A stretch of 64,000 nt of DNA from Pseudomonas sp. G.S.17 (GTDB lineage Bacteria > Pseudomonadota > Gammaproteobacteria > Pseudomonadales > Pseudomonadaceae): assembly GCF_038096165.1 (NCBI RefSeq), contig NZ_CP151076.1, positions 2,167,501 to 2,231,500 of the forward strand, read 5' to 3'. Under the pieces are notes generated by a model that had not been told where the DNA came from, did not search any database, and saw only the letters and a list, made by a program, of their open reading frames with translations. The translations under genes were made by a program, and so were the position numbers. Positions within the stretch are counted from its first letter, which is position 1, and the number at the start of each line of letters is the position of its first letter. Shown piece after piece: positions 25,734-39,035 of this stretch.

Positions 25734-27059
25734 TCAGTGGAACTGTTCTTCTTCGGTGGAGCCGGTCAGCGCCGTTACCGATGAAGCGCCACCTTGAATG
25801 ACCGTGGTCATGTCGTCGAAGTAGCCAGTGCCGACTTCCTGCTGGTGCTGCACAAAGGTGTAGCCTTTGGCGGCGTCAGCGAATTCCTGCTCTTGCAGTT
25901 TCACGTAGGCAGTCATGTCGTTGCGGGCGTAGTCGTGCGCCAGGTTGAACATGCTGTGCCACATGTTGTGGATGCCGGCCAGGGTGATGAACTGGTGCTT
26001 GTAGCCCATTGCCGACAGCTCGCGCTGAAATTTCGCAATGGTCGCGTCGTCCAGGTTCTTCTTCCAGTTGAAAGATGGCGAGCAGTTGTAAGACAGCAGT
26101 TGGTCCGGGTATTCCTTTTTAATCGCTTCGGCAAAGCGACGGGCTTCGTCCAGATCCGGCTTGGCGGTTTCACACCAGATCAGATCGGCGTACGGCGCGT
26201 AGGCCAGGCCGCGGGAGATAGCCTGGTCCAGGCCGGCGCGGACTTTATAGAAGCCTTCTGGCGTGCGGGTGCCGGTCACGAATTCCTTGTCGTACGGGTC
26301 GCAGTCCGAAGTCAGCAAGTCTGCGGCGTTTGCGTCGGTACGGGCCAGGATAATGGTCGGTACGCCAGCGACGTCCGCTGCCAGACGCGCAGCAGTCAGC
26401 TTTTGCACGGCTTCCTGAGTCGGTACCAGCACCTTGCCGCCCATGTGGCCGCATTTCTTGACCGAGGCCAGCTGATCTTCGAAGTGAACGCCTGCAGCGC
26501 CAGCTTCGATCATGCTTTTCATCAGTTCGTAAGCGTTCAGCACGCCGCCAAAACCGGCTTCGGCATCGGCAACGATTGGCGCGAAGTAGTCGATATAGCC
26601 TTCATCGCCTGGATTTTTACCGGCTTTCCACTGGATCTGGTCGGCGCGGCGGAATGAATTGTTGATGCGCTTGACCACAGTTGGAACCGAGTCCACTGGG
26701 TACAGCGACTGATCGGGGTACATCGACTCTGCCGAGTTGTTGTCGGCGGCCACTTGCCAGCCGGACAGGTAAATCGCCTGAATGCCGGCCTTGACCTGCT
26801 GTACAGCCTGGCCGCCGGTCAGGGCGCCCATGCAGTTGACGAAGTCTTTGTCAGGGCGGAACGAAGGCTTGGCACCCTGGGTGACCAGATTCCAGAGTTT
26901 TTCCGCGCCCAGTTTGGCGAATGTGTGTTCAGGTTGAACCGAGCCACGCAGGCGGACGACATCAGCGGCGGAATAAGTACGGGTCACGTTTTTCCAGCGC
27001 GGATTTTCAGCCCAGTCTTTTTCGAGAGCTGCTATTTGTTGTTCGCGTGTCAGTGCCAT
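25734..27059 (-). CDS. aceA: Isocitrate lyase
   Basis: This 441-residue enzyme splits isocitrate to glyoxylate and succinate, the entry to the glyoxylate shunt needed for growth on acetate and fatty acids. The catalytic loop KKCGH is visible (in [11 protein letters not shown]). N-terminal [10 protein letters not shown] and substrate-site segments such as VHFEDQLAS and [10 protein letters not shown] fit the family. The length is that of the shorter Pseudomonas/E. coli class. The ATG at 27059 is preceded by GAGG. It is a single-gene unit; a TGTAGTG-N12-CACTACA palindrome about 450 bp upstream is the likely operator. Confidence 0.96.
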   Translation of the reverse strand: MALTREQQIAALEKDWAENPRWKNVTRTYSAADVVRLRGSVQPEHTFAKLGAEKLWNLVTQGAKPSFRPDKDFVNCMGALTGGQAVQQVKAGIQAIYLSGWQVAADNNSAESMYPDQSLYPVDSVPTVVKRINNSFRRADQIQWKAGKNPGDEGYIDYFAPIVADAEAGFGGVLNAYELMKSMIEAGAAGVHFEDQLASVKKCGHMGGKVLVPTQEAVQKLTAARLAADVAGVPTIILARTDANAADLLTSDCDPYDKEFVTGTRTPEGFYKVRAGLDQAISRGLAYAPYADLIWCETAKPDLDEARRFAEAIKKEYPDQLLSYNCSPSFNWKKNLDDATIAKFQRELSAMGYKHQFITLAGIHNMWHSMFNLAHDYARNDMTAYVKLQEQEFADAAKGYTFVQHQQEVGTGYFDDMTTVIQGGASSVTALTGSTEEEQFH

Positions 27060-27612
27060 GGAGATAAACCTCGTCGCAAAAGTATCGCATCGGTTTTGGG
27101 TGGAAAATTCCTTGCTCCGCCAAAACGCCCCGGTTATCGAAGGCACATGGATGGCTGCTCGCTGATCAGAGAAGTGGCTGATCGAGCCTGGTTTGCGTGG
27201 TTGCTACGGGTGAACGATGAGCTCAAGTCGGGAAGAGTGGGCATATGGCCTGGCCCATGTCTGCAGTTCGGCTCGTGGATGCCTTGTTGCAGTCATTTGA
27301 CGGGTTGAGCTATCGACCTATTACGCTTCCGTCCCTCAGGACAACTTCGTTCCAGTAGCAACCTCGTCAAACTGCCTTGTGGGCGGTACAGACACGAATC
27401 GGCTCAGGTGGGTAGGTTAGAGCGCGATCCGAAGGCTCTTTGCAGGGCCTCTGATTAGCGGGAGCGGGGCAATCATGCCTCGTCGTTTTTAACCCGTCAA
27501 ACGTTTTGTAGTGCTTTTATGGTTCCACTACATCTTTGGTCTAATACGACTAGTCAGTCAGGTCCGGGCCCTTCAGTGCTGATATTTCTGCGACCGCCGA
27601 CAGGTAGCGGCT
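27060..27612. other. 553-bp non-coding region upstream of aceA
   Basis: No convincing gene is seen. Being upstream of aceA (minus strand) it should hold the aceA promoter and a long leader. It includes the dyad at 27507-27532 and a GACTAGTC palindrome at 27548-27555. I saw no other structure in it. Confidence 0.6.
27507..27532. promoter_or_regulatory. TGTAGTG-N12-CACTACA dyad upstream of aceA, RccR-type site
   Basis: Exact 7-bp inverted arms are separated by 12 bp. From memory, the RpiR-family regulator RccR of pseudomonads represses aceA and binds TGTAGT/ACTACA half-sites. The fit of both sequence and target gene supports this, but the assignment is inferred. Confidence 0.55.
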
Positions 27613-28353
27613 TCAGTCGAGCGTTTCGACCTTGACACGTAGTGTCATGTCTTCCCGCCCTTGGGTGGAATAGCGATTAGCCAACCCTTGCTGATCGGCG
27701 ACCGACTGGTCGCTGGCGCCAGCGAGTGTGATCCATTCGCCCAGACGTCCACTGACCTGGCTGTCGGTGCTTTGTACCTTGATGACGTCCGGCCGTTCCT
27801 GGCTCAGGCGATCACGGTTGGTGGTGATGCTCAGGTGTACCGTGTCGCCGGTGACGCTGGCGGTCACGTAGAAGCCTTGGGTGACGTTGCGGTATTCGGT
27901 GTTGCTCTGTGCATAGCCGTAGGAATCGGATTGCGAGGTGGTCAGCGGCACGCTTTGCCCGATCTGAATCAATGCTGGCGCACCTTCAGTGGTCTGTACT
28001 TGCTGGACGCCGCCTTCACGGCTGGCGGTGCCGTAATTGATGACGCGCGACTGATTGGCGCCTTGCGTGTTGCGTGCTGCGCTGTCGCTGGTATCGACGC
28101 TGATCAGCAAGCGCTTGGGGGCGGTGTCGAGTTGCGTGATCAAGGCGCGCAGCTCGTCGATCTTGCGTGGCTCGGCATTGATGATCAGCTGGTTGTTGTA
28201 AGCGCTCACTTTGCCATCCTGGCCAAGGAACGATTTCGCCACCGGCAACAGCTCATCGCTGGTGCGAAAGTTGAGCGGGACTACTTCGGTAGCGGCCATG
28301 ACGCACACGCTACATGTGATGAGTATTGAGGTGAGCACGCTGCGCAGGAACAT
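27613..28353 (-). CDS. Exported secretin-N-domain-like protein, function unknown
   Basis: This 246-residue protein has a signal peptide (cleavage near residue 20, VMA/ATEVV). Residues 23-85 resemble the N1-type ring domain of secretins: EVVPLNFRTSDELLPVAKSF, then NNQLIINAEPRKIDELRALI. It lacks the outer-membrane barrel and lipid-sorting domains, and the remaining 150 residues look beta-rich. It is therefore not a secretin itself. The ATG at 28353 follows GGAGATAGGG. No secretion genes are nearby; the neighbours are housekeeping. I believe a homologue (PA2633 region) sits at the same place in PAO1. Confidence 0.8.
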   Translation of the reverse strand: MFLRSVLTSILITCSVCVMAATEVVPLNFRTSDELLPVAKSFLGQDGKVSAYNNQLIINAEPRKIDELRALITQLDTAPKRLLISVDTSDSAARNTQGANQSRVINYGTASREGGVQQVQTTEGAPALIQIGQSVPLTTSQSDSYGYAQSNTEYRNVTQGFYVTASVTGDTVHLSITTNRDRLSQERPDVIKVQSTDSQVSGRLGEWITLAGASDQSVADQQGLANRYSTQGREDMTLRVKVETLD

Positions 28354-28437
28354 GTCCCTATCTCCACTGATACGTCTGGAAAGACTTGAGTTTGCCACTT
28401 TGTCGGCCTGAGAGGGGGCAAGTTGAATCGTGCATGG

Positions 28438-28500
28438 CAAAACGCCCCGCGACCTCATTTCGGCCTGCTCAGGCTGAAGTGGGGACGCGGGGCGCTTATT
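28438..28500 (-). terminator. Terminator after the GNAT gene
   Basis: On the minus strand the stem CGCCCCGCG / CGCGGGGCG closes a loop of about 34 nt and is followed by TTTT. It lies just after the acetyltransferase stop. Confidence 0.6.
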
Positions 28501-28515
28501 GGCTGTATCGGGAGA

Positions 28516-28941
28516 TCAGCGGGTATCGCGAACCATGTCGACGTGCGGAAGGCCAGCCTCCAGAAATTCTGCGCTGACGACGGTAAAGCCGTGGCGCTGA
28601 TAAAACGCTGTGGCATGCACCTGAGCGCTGAGCTTCTGTGGTTTGAGACCCCGCCGCTCGGCATCGTCGATGACCGCATTGAGCAACGCATCGCCGACTT
28701 TCAAGCCGCGCCAGTCCTTGAGAACCGACAGTCTGCCGATTTCACCGTCCGGCAGCAGCCGTGCGGTGCCAATCGGAAAATCACCTTCATAGGCCAGGAA
28801 ATGAATCGCGCCAGCATCTTCGGCGTCCCATTCCAGTTCTGCAGGTACGGACTGTTCTGCGATAAAAACCGCTTCGCGAATTCTGCGAATCTCAATGTTG
28901 TCCTTTTGCCAATCGGCGACTCGGACGTGGATTTTATTCAT
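28516..28941 (-). CDS. GNAT-family N-acetyltransferase
   Basis: This 141-residue protein has the GNAT fold. Motif A, the acetyl-CoA loop, appears as IGRLSVLKDWRGLKVGDAL (residues about 72-90), and the late segment VHATAFYQRHGF follows the usual pattern. It resembles the ElaA/YjgM-like small acetyltransferases with FIAEQSVP at the N terminus. The substrate is unknown. The start overlaps the upstream ribosomal-oxygenase gene by 8 bp, so the two are probably co-translated. Confidence 0.87.
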   Translation of the reverse strand: MNKIHVRVADWQKDNIEIRRIREAVFIAEQSVPAELEWDAEDAGAIHFLAYEGDFPIGTARLLPDGEIGRLSVLKDWRGLKVGDALLNAVIDDAERRGLKPQKLSAQVHATAFYQRHGFTVVSAEFLEAGLPHVDMVRDTR

Positions 28942-30100
28942 CGGCAAATCCCAGGCTTCCTTGTTTGACCAGTTCACAGAGTAGATTTCGTCCTTGTTCG
29001 TCGCTCAGCCACGGAGCGAGATTTTCGCTGTGCAGCGCATCGGCGGCACAGATCATTTTCAGCAGCTCGCGCAGGTGGCCGGGCAGCAGACGGCTCTGGC
29101 CGCTGGCGAACAGTAGCAGGTCTTCGTCAACTTCGGACCACGCCAGGCGTGCGCTTGGGTTGCGGATGAGAACTGCACCCTGTTCCAGGCTACCGAGCAA
29201 GTCTTCTTCCTCAAGCTCGGGACCCACTACCAGTTCGGGGTAGCGCGGCTCGGTCATGAACTGGCCGAACCAGGTGAGCAGCAGGCGTTCGTCGCCCATG
29301 TGCTCGGCCAGCAGGGCTTTCAGGCGATCCAGCGCGTCATGCTGGATCTGGTGCGGATCACTGACCGGTTGTGCGTCAGCGTCGGTGTAGCGTTCTTCGT
29401 CAGGGATGAACTGGCTGAGGAAGTCGGTGAAGTGGGTCAGTACTTCGGCAGCGCTGGGCGCGCGAAAACCGACCGAGTAGGTCAGGCATTCATCGACCGC
29501 GACGCCGCAGTGAGCCAGGCGTGGCGGCAGGTAGAGCATGTCGCCGGGTTCCAGGGTCCATTCTTCGGTGCCCTGGAAATCAGCAAGGATGCGCAGGTCT
29601 GCATGTTGCAGCAGCGCGCTCTCGGAGTCGCACATCTGGCCGATCTGCCAGTGACGCTTGCCGTGGCCTTGCAGCAGGAACACATCGTAATTGTCGAAGT
29701 GCGGGCCAACGCTGCCACCCGGTGCGGCATAGCTGATCATCACGTCGTCAATGCGCCAGCTTGGCAGAAAACGGAAATTTTCCAGCAGCTCGCTGACTTC
29801 CGGGACGAACTGGTCCACGGCCTGTACCAGCAGGGTCCAGTCACGTTCCGGGAGTTTGCTGAATTCGTCCTCGGCGAAAGGGCCGCGACGCAGTTCCCAC
29901 GGGCGTTCGCCGTTTTCGATGACCAGGCGCGACTCGACTTCTTCTTCCAGGGCAAGGCCTGCCAGTTCGTCAGGATCGATCGGGCTTTCGAAGCCCGGTA
30001 TCGCCTGACGAATCAGCAGGGGCTTTTTCTGCCAGTAGTCACGCAGGAAAACGCGAGCGCTGATGCCGCCCAACAATTGAAGAGGAATATCAGGATTCAT
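28934..30100 (-). CDS. Ribosomal oxygenase (RoxA/YcfD-type JmjC cupin)
   Basis: This 388-residue Fe(II)/2-oxoglutarate oxygenase is of the bacterial ribosomal-oxygenase family. E. coli RoxA hydroxylates an arginine of ribosomal protein L16. The metal triad is visible: HxD in GPHFDNYDVF and the distal H in PPRLAHCGVAV. The N-terminal FLRDYWQKKPLLIRQA segment is typical, and the C-terminal half carries the dimerisation and winged-helix parts. The ATG at 30100 gives the family length. It overlaps the GNAT gene downstream. Confidence 0.9.
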   Translation of the reverse strand: MNPDIPLQLLGGISARVFLRDYWQKKPLLIRQAIPGFESPIDPDELAGLALEEEVESRLVIENGERPWELRRGPFAEDEFSKLPERDWTLLVQAVDQFVPEVSELLENFRFLPSWRIDDVMISYAAPGGSVGPHFDNYDVFLLQGHGKRHWQIGQMCDSESALLQHADLRILADFQGTEEWTLEPGDMLYLPPRLAHCGVAVDECLTYSVGFRAPSAAEVLTHFTDFLSQFIPDEERYTDADAQPVSDPHQIQHDALDRLKALLAEHMGDERLLLTWFGQFMTEPRYPELVVGPELEEEDLLGSLEQGAVLIRNPSARLAWSEVDEDLLLFASGQSRLLPGHLRELLKMICAADALHSENLAPWLSDEQGRNLLCELVKQGSLGFADE

Positions 30101-30137
30101 GTGTAACCTATTGAAAAAACGTGTTTTATAGACAGGA

Positions 30138-30168
30138 ATAAAAACGCCCGGCACTGCCGGGCGTGTGC
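30138..30168 (-). terminator. purB terminator
   Basis: ACGCCCGGCA / TGCCGGGCGT is a GC-rich stem followed on the minus strand by TTTTTATT, 17 bp after the purB stop. Confidence 0.85.
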
Positions 30169-30184
30169 AACTGTTTACCGCGGG

Positions 30185-32305
<2,121 letters not shown>

Positions 32306-32306
<1 letters not shown>

Positions 32307-33436
32307 CAACGCTTGTCCTTGCTGTGCCACGGTTCGGCGATTTCAATCACGCCGCCACCCAGGCAGATTTCGCCGTCGTAGAACACCACGGACTGACCGG
32401 GTGTCACGGCACGTTGAGGCTCGTCGAAACTGGCTCGATAGCCATCAGCGGTCTGTTCCAGCGTGCACTGCTGATCACCCTGGCGGTAACGCACTTTGGC
32501 CGTCAGCCTGCGTGGCGTGCTCAGGTCGACCGGGTTGACCCAGTAGATCTGCGAGGCGATCAGTGCCTGGGAAAACAGCCATGGATGGTCGTTGCCCTGG
32601 CCGACGATCAGCTCGTTGTTTTCCAGATCCTTGACCAGCACGTACCACGGATCATCGCTGGCGTCTTTCAAACCGCCGATGCCCAGGCCCTGGCGCTGGC
32701 CGATGGTGTGGTACATCAGGCCGCTGTGGCGCCCGATGACTTCGCCTTCGGTGGTCTTGATCTCGCCGGGCTGAGCGGGCAGGTATTGACGCAGGAAATC
32801 CGTGAAGCGCCGTTCGCCAATAAAGCAGATGCCGGTTGAGTCTTTCTTCTTGGCGGTGGCCAGGCCGTGTTTTTCGGCGATGGCGCGCACCGCAGGTTTT
32901 TCCAGCTCGCCGACCGGGAACAATGTTCTGGCGATCTGCTCGCCGCCCACGGCATGCAGGAAGTAGCTCTGGTCCTTGTTCGCGTCCAGGCCCTTGAGCA
33001 GTTCTGTGCGCCCATCGATGTCGCGGCGGCGTACGTAGTGGCCGGTGGCAATCAGGTCGGCGCCGAGCATCAGGGCGTAGTCGAGAAACGCCTTGAACTT
33101 GATTTCGCGGTTGCAGAGGATGTCCGGGTTCGGCGTACGACCGGCCTTGTACTCGGCCAGAAAATGCTCGAACACGTTGTCCCAGTATTCTGCGGCGAAG
33201 TTGGCGGTGTGCAGCTTGATGCCAATCTTGTCGCAGACGGCCTGGGCGTCGGCCAGGTCTTCGCGAGCGGTGCAGTAGTCCGTTCCATCGTCTTCTTCCC
33301 AGTTCTTCATGAACAAGCCTTCCACCTGATAACCCTGCTCCATGAGCAGAACGGCGGAAACGGAAGAATCTACGCCGCCGGACATGCCGACGATGACGCG
33401 CTTCGTTGCTGAATCGGAAAGGGCTGGATCACGCAT
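32306..33436 (-). CDS. mnmA: tRNA-specific 2-thiouridylase MnmA
   Basis: This 376-residue enzyme adenylates and thiolates U34 in the anticodons of tRNA-Lys, Glu and Gln. The PP-loop GMSGGVDSS is at about 17-25. The two catalytic cysteines lie in [10 protein letters not shown] and [12 protein letters not shown]. The sulfur it uses is delivered by TusE, whose gene is also in this window (53374-53709). The length is normal. It is first in an mnmA-hflD-purB cluster. Confidence 0.97.
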
Positions 33437-33496
33437 AGGGATTCAATGTGTGGCTTCGAAAAGGACGCGATTCTAACAGGCTGAGGTCGCCGAGTC

Positions 33497-33943
33497 TCAC
33501 ACGCTGTCGCGCAGCAGGCTCAGACTGAAGTGCTCGCCGCTCAGGTAATCGTCTACACAGCGCATCACCAGCTCGCTGCGCCAGCGATGCTGTTCAGCCT
33601 GCAATTGATCGCGAGTCAGCCACAGCGGGCCGATGATGCCATCGTCCAGCTCATAGTCGGGATGATGATGAAGAGGCTTGGCGGCAAAGCAAATACGCTG
33701 ATACGTCACGCCGTTGCTGGGCGCGGTATACAGGTAAATGCCGATGACGCTGGTGAGTTCGACGTCCCAGCCGGTTTCTTCCAGAGTTTCGCGCACGGCG
33801 GCGTGTTGCAGGGTTTCATCCGGGTCCAGATGGCCGGCGGGCTGGTTGAGTACGGCTTTGCCGCCTTTGAGCTCTTCGACGATCAGGAAGCGGCCCTGAT
33901 CTTCGACGATGGTTGCGACGGTAACGTGGGCTTGCCATTGCAT
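33497..33943 (-). CDS. NUDIX hydrolase (NudJ-like phosphatase)
   Basis: This 148-residue protein carries a complete Nudix box, GHLDPDETLQHAAVRETLEE followed by TGW, at about 38-60, which binds Mg2+ and a diphosphate substrate. The family position next to mnmA and the size match NudJ, a thiamine/HMP pyrophosphate phosphatase in E. coli; the substrate here is inferred only. The ATG at 33943 is preceded by AGGGAAAA. It is 60 bp upstream of mnmA on the same strand. Confidence 0.88.
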   Translation of the reverse strand: MQWQAHVTVATIVEDQGRFLIVEELKGGKAVLNQPAGHLDPDETLQHAAVRETLEETGWDVELTSVIGIYLYTAPSNGVTYQRICFAAKPLHHHPDYELDDGIIGPLWLTRDQLQAEQHRWRSELVMRCVDDYLSGEHFSLSLLRDSV

Positions 33944-34006
33944 GGTCAATTTTCCCTGTGCAAACAGTGGGCGCAACAGTGCTGGGGTTTTGCCTGTCGC
34001 AGATAC

Positions 34007-34040
34007 AGAAACCCCGGCAGGAGGCCGGGGTTTCCTTTAC
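34007..34040 (-). terminator. idh terminator
   Basis: GAAACCCCGGC AGGAG GCCGGGGTTTC forms an 11-bp stem, flanked on the minus strand by TGTATCT. It lies 35 bp after the idh stop. Confidence 0.8.
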
Positions 34041-34074
34041 AGCAGGCGTTTTCAGACGTCTAACCGATGCAGCC

Positions 34075-36790
<2,716 letters not shown>

Positions 36791-38047
36791 ATGGGCTACC
36801 AGAAGATTCAGGTTCCAGCCGTCGGCGAAAAAATCACTGTCAACGCGGATCACTCCTTGAACGTGCCTGATAAACCGATCATTCCCTTCATCGAAGGTGA
36901 CGGAATCGGCGTCGATATCAGCCCGGTCATGATCAAGGTGGTCGACGCGGCCGTGGAAAAAGCCTATGGCGGCCAGCGCAAAATCTCCTGGATGGAGGTC
37001 TATGCCGGCGAAAAGGCGACCCAGGTTTACGATCAGGACACCTGGCTGCCCCAGGAAACGCTGGATGCAGTCAAGGATTACGTCGTTTCGATCAAGGGGC
37101 CGCTGACGACCCCGGTTGGCGGCGGCATTCGTTCCTTGAACGTCGCCCTGCGTCAGCAGCTGGACCTGTATGTCTGCCTGCGCCCGGTGCGCTGGTTTGA
37201 GGGTGTACCCAGCCCGGTCAAGAAGCCCGGCGACGTCGACATGACGATCTTTCGGGAAAACTCCGAAGATATTTATGCCGGGATCGAGTGGAAAGCCGGT
37301 TCGCCCGAGGCAATCAAAGTCATCAAGTTCCTCAAGGAGGAAATGGGCGTTACCAAGATTCGCTTCGATCAGGACTGTGGGATTGGCGTCAAGCCGGTTT
37401 CAAAGGAGGGGACGCAGCGCTTGGCGCGCAAGGCCTTGCAGTATGTGGTGGACAACGACCGTGAGTCGCTGACCATTGTGCATAAAGGCAACATCATGAA
37501 GTTCACCGAAGGTGCCTTCAAGGAATGGGCCTATGAGATTGCGGCTCAGGAGTTTGGCGCCACGCTGCTGGATGGTGGTCCGTGGATGCAGTTCAAGAAT
37601 CCCAGGACCGGCAGGAATGTCATCGTCAAGGACGCTATCGCCGATGCGATGCTCCAGCAGATTCTGTTGCGCCCCGCCGAATATGACGTGATCGCGACCC
37701 TGAACCTCAACGGCGACTATCTATCTGATGCGTTGGCAGCCGAGGTGGGCGGGATCGGCATCGCGCCGGGGGCCAATCTTTCCGACACGGTCGCGATGTT
37801 CGAGGCCACGCATGGCACGGCGCCCAAATATGCAGGCAAGGATCAGGTCAATCCGGGGTCGTTGATATTGTCCGCAGAGATGATGCTGCGTCACATGGGT
37901 TGGGTCGAAGCGGCAGACCTGATAATCAAAGGCACAAACGGCGCTATTTCCGCGAAAACTGTTACCTATGATTTCGAGCGTCTGATGGACGGCGCGACGC
38001 TGCTGTCTTCATCAGCCTTTGGCGATGCGTTGATCTCTCACATGTGA
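36791..38047 (+). CDS. icd: Isocitrate dehydrogenase, NADP-dependent, dimeric type
   Basis: This 418-residue homodimeric TCA-cycle enzyme has the phosphorylatable serine in [12 protein letters not shown], the site used by AceK in E. coli. Other landmarks are [20 protein letters not shown] and the NADP/Mg region [17 protein letters not shown]. The ATG at 36791 (MGYQKIQV) follows GGGAG 12 bp upstream; an open frame extends further 5' but has no ribosome site. It is divergent from idh, giving two non-homologous IDHs side by side. A long hairpin ends the transcript. Confidence 0.97.
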   Translation: MGYQKIQVPAVGEKITVNADHSLNVPDKPIIPFIEGDGIGVDISPVMIKVVDAAVEKAYGGQRKISWMEVYAGEKATQVYDQDTWLPQETLDAVKDYVVSIKGPLTTPVGGGIRSLNVALRQQLDLYVCLRPVRWFEGVPSPVKKPGDVDMTIFRENSEDIYAGIEWKAGSPEAIKVIKFLKEEMGVTKIRFDQDCGIGVKPVSKEGTQRLARKALQYVVDNDRESLTIVHKGNIMKFTEGAFKEWAYEIAAQEFGATLLDGGPWMQFKNPRTGRNVIVKDAIADAMLQQILLRPAEYDVIATLNLNGDYLSDALAAEVGGIGIAPGANLSDTVAMFEATHGTAPKYAGKDQVNPGSLILSAEMMLRHMGWVEAADLIIKGTNGAISAKTVTYDFERLMDGATLLSSSAFGDALISHM

Positions 38048-38068
38048 ATCTGATTGCTGTGAGATAAG

Positions 38069-38108
38069 CCAAATCGGCCGGTTCAAGTCTCTGAACCGGC
38101 CGATTTGT
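38069..38108 (+). terminator. icd terminator
   Basis: AAATCGGCCGGTTCA / TGAACCGGCCGATTT is a 15-bp perfect stem with a 6-nt loop, 23 bp after the icd stop, between convergent icd and cspD. It could serve both strands. Confidence 0.8.
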
Positions 38109-38141
38109 CAGTTGGCGTAGTGGGTCGCACGCCGGGAGTCG

Positions 38142-38420
38142 TCAGGCAGTAACTCTATCATCGGTCTTGCTTGCGTGACTTGGGATTTCAGCGGGTGCCG
38201 AAGCGTTATCGCTTACGACGGCTGCCTGAATATCCACGGCATGCAAGCCCTTGGGCCCCTGAATGATCTCAAAACTGACCGCTTGGCCAGCCTTGAGGGT
38301 TTTGTAGCCGTCCATCTTGATGGCCGAGTAATGGGCGAACAGATCTTCATCCTTGCCGTCGGCAACAATGAAGCCATAGCCTTTTGCATTATTGAACCAC
38401 TTGACCTTACCGCTGAGCAT
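38142..38420 (-). CDS. cspD: Cold-shock-domain protein CspD
   Basis: This 92-residue protein has one cold-shock domain with RNP1 (KGYGFIV) and RNP2 (LFAHYS) at residues about 16-35, plus a C-terminal tail of about 25 residues. In E. coli CspD is a stationary-phase inhibitor of DNA replication. The position next to clpS-clpA supports cspD rather than a general csp gene. The ATG at 38420 is preceded by AGAGGGATGTG. Confidence 0.92.
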   Translation of the reverse strand: MLSGKVKWFNNAKGYGFIVADGKDEDLFAHYSAIKMDGYKTLKAGQAVSFEIIQGPKGLHAVDIQAAVVSDNASAPAEIPSHASKTDDRVTA

Positions 38421-38642
38421 AGTCACATCCCTCTGCAAAGGACTCCGTTGGGAGTATCATCCACCTCATCCGCCGGACCTAAAAAAATTTTGGTTGACTG
38501 CGCGGACCCTTTTTACCCAATGTGGGTTCTATTGTTTGTAACACCGTTTAGCCGATAGTCAAGGTCATGCGGCGGTCCGTTTGAAAACCGGTCAGACTGA
38601 GGCTAATTATTTTCAATCCGCCTTCTACGAACTTTTCTTTCC

Positions 38643-39005
38643 ATGCATGCAATCAGCAAGATTCGACTAACATTCAATCAGGACAGTCCAGGTTCCGGTG
38701 AGGATGACGCGGCGGGCATCGCAGTTCAGGACGCCAAGCCGACGCTACAGGCGCCGCCGATGTACAAGGTGGTTTTATTTAACGACGATTACACCCCGAT
38801 GGATTTCGTTGTTGAAGTGCTCGAGGTGTTTTTTAACCTGAATCGTGAGCTGGCGACCAAGGTCATGCTGGCCGTCCATACAGAGGGACGGGCAGTATGT
38901 GGATTGTTTACCCGCGACATCGCCGAGACCAAGGCAACGCAGGTGAACCAATACGCCAGGGAAAGCCAGCATCCGCTACTCTGTGAGATCGAGAAGGACG
39001 GTTAA
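38643..39005 (+). CDS. clpS: ATP-dependent Clp protease adaptor ClpS
   Basis: This 120-residue adaptor recognises N-degrons (Leu, Phe, Trp, Tyr) and hands them to ClpA. The N-end-rule pocket segment [18 protein letters not shown] and the later [15 protein letters not shown], with the conserved His, are present. It is 30 bp before clpA and divergent from cspD, the standard arrangement. Aat and Bpt, which create N-degrons, are encoded 3.5-5 kb downstream. Confidence 0.96.
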   Translation: MHAISKIRLTFNQDSPGSGEDDAAGIAVQDAKPTLQAPPMYKVVLFNDDYTPMDFVVEVLEVFFNLNRELATKVMLAVHTEGRAVCGLFTRDIAETKATQVNQYARESQHPLLCEIEKDG

Positions 39006-39035
39006 ACGCCGACCACTTGGGTATGAGGTGAAGCT

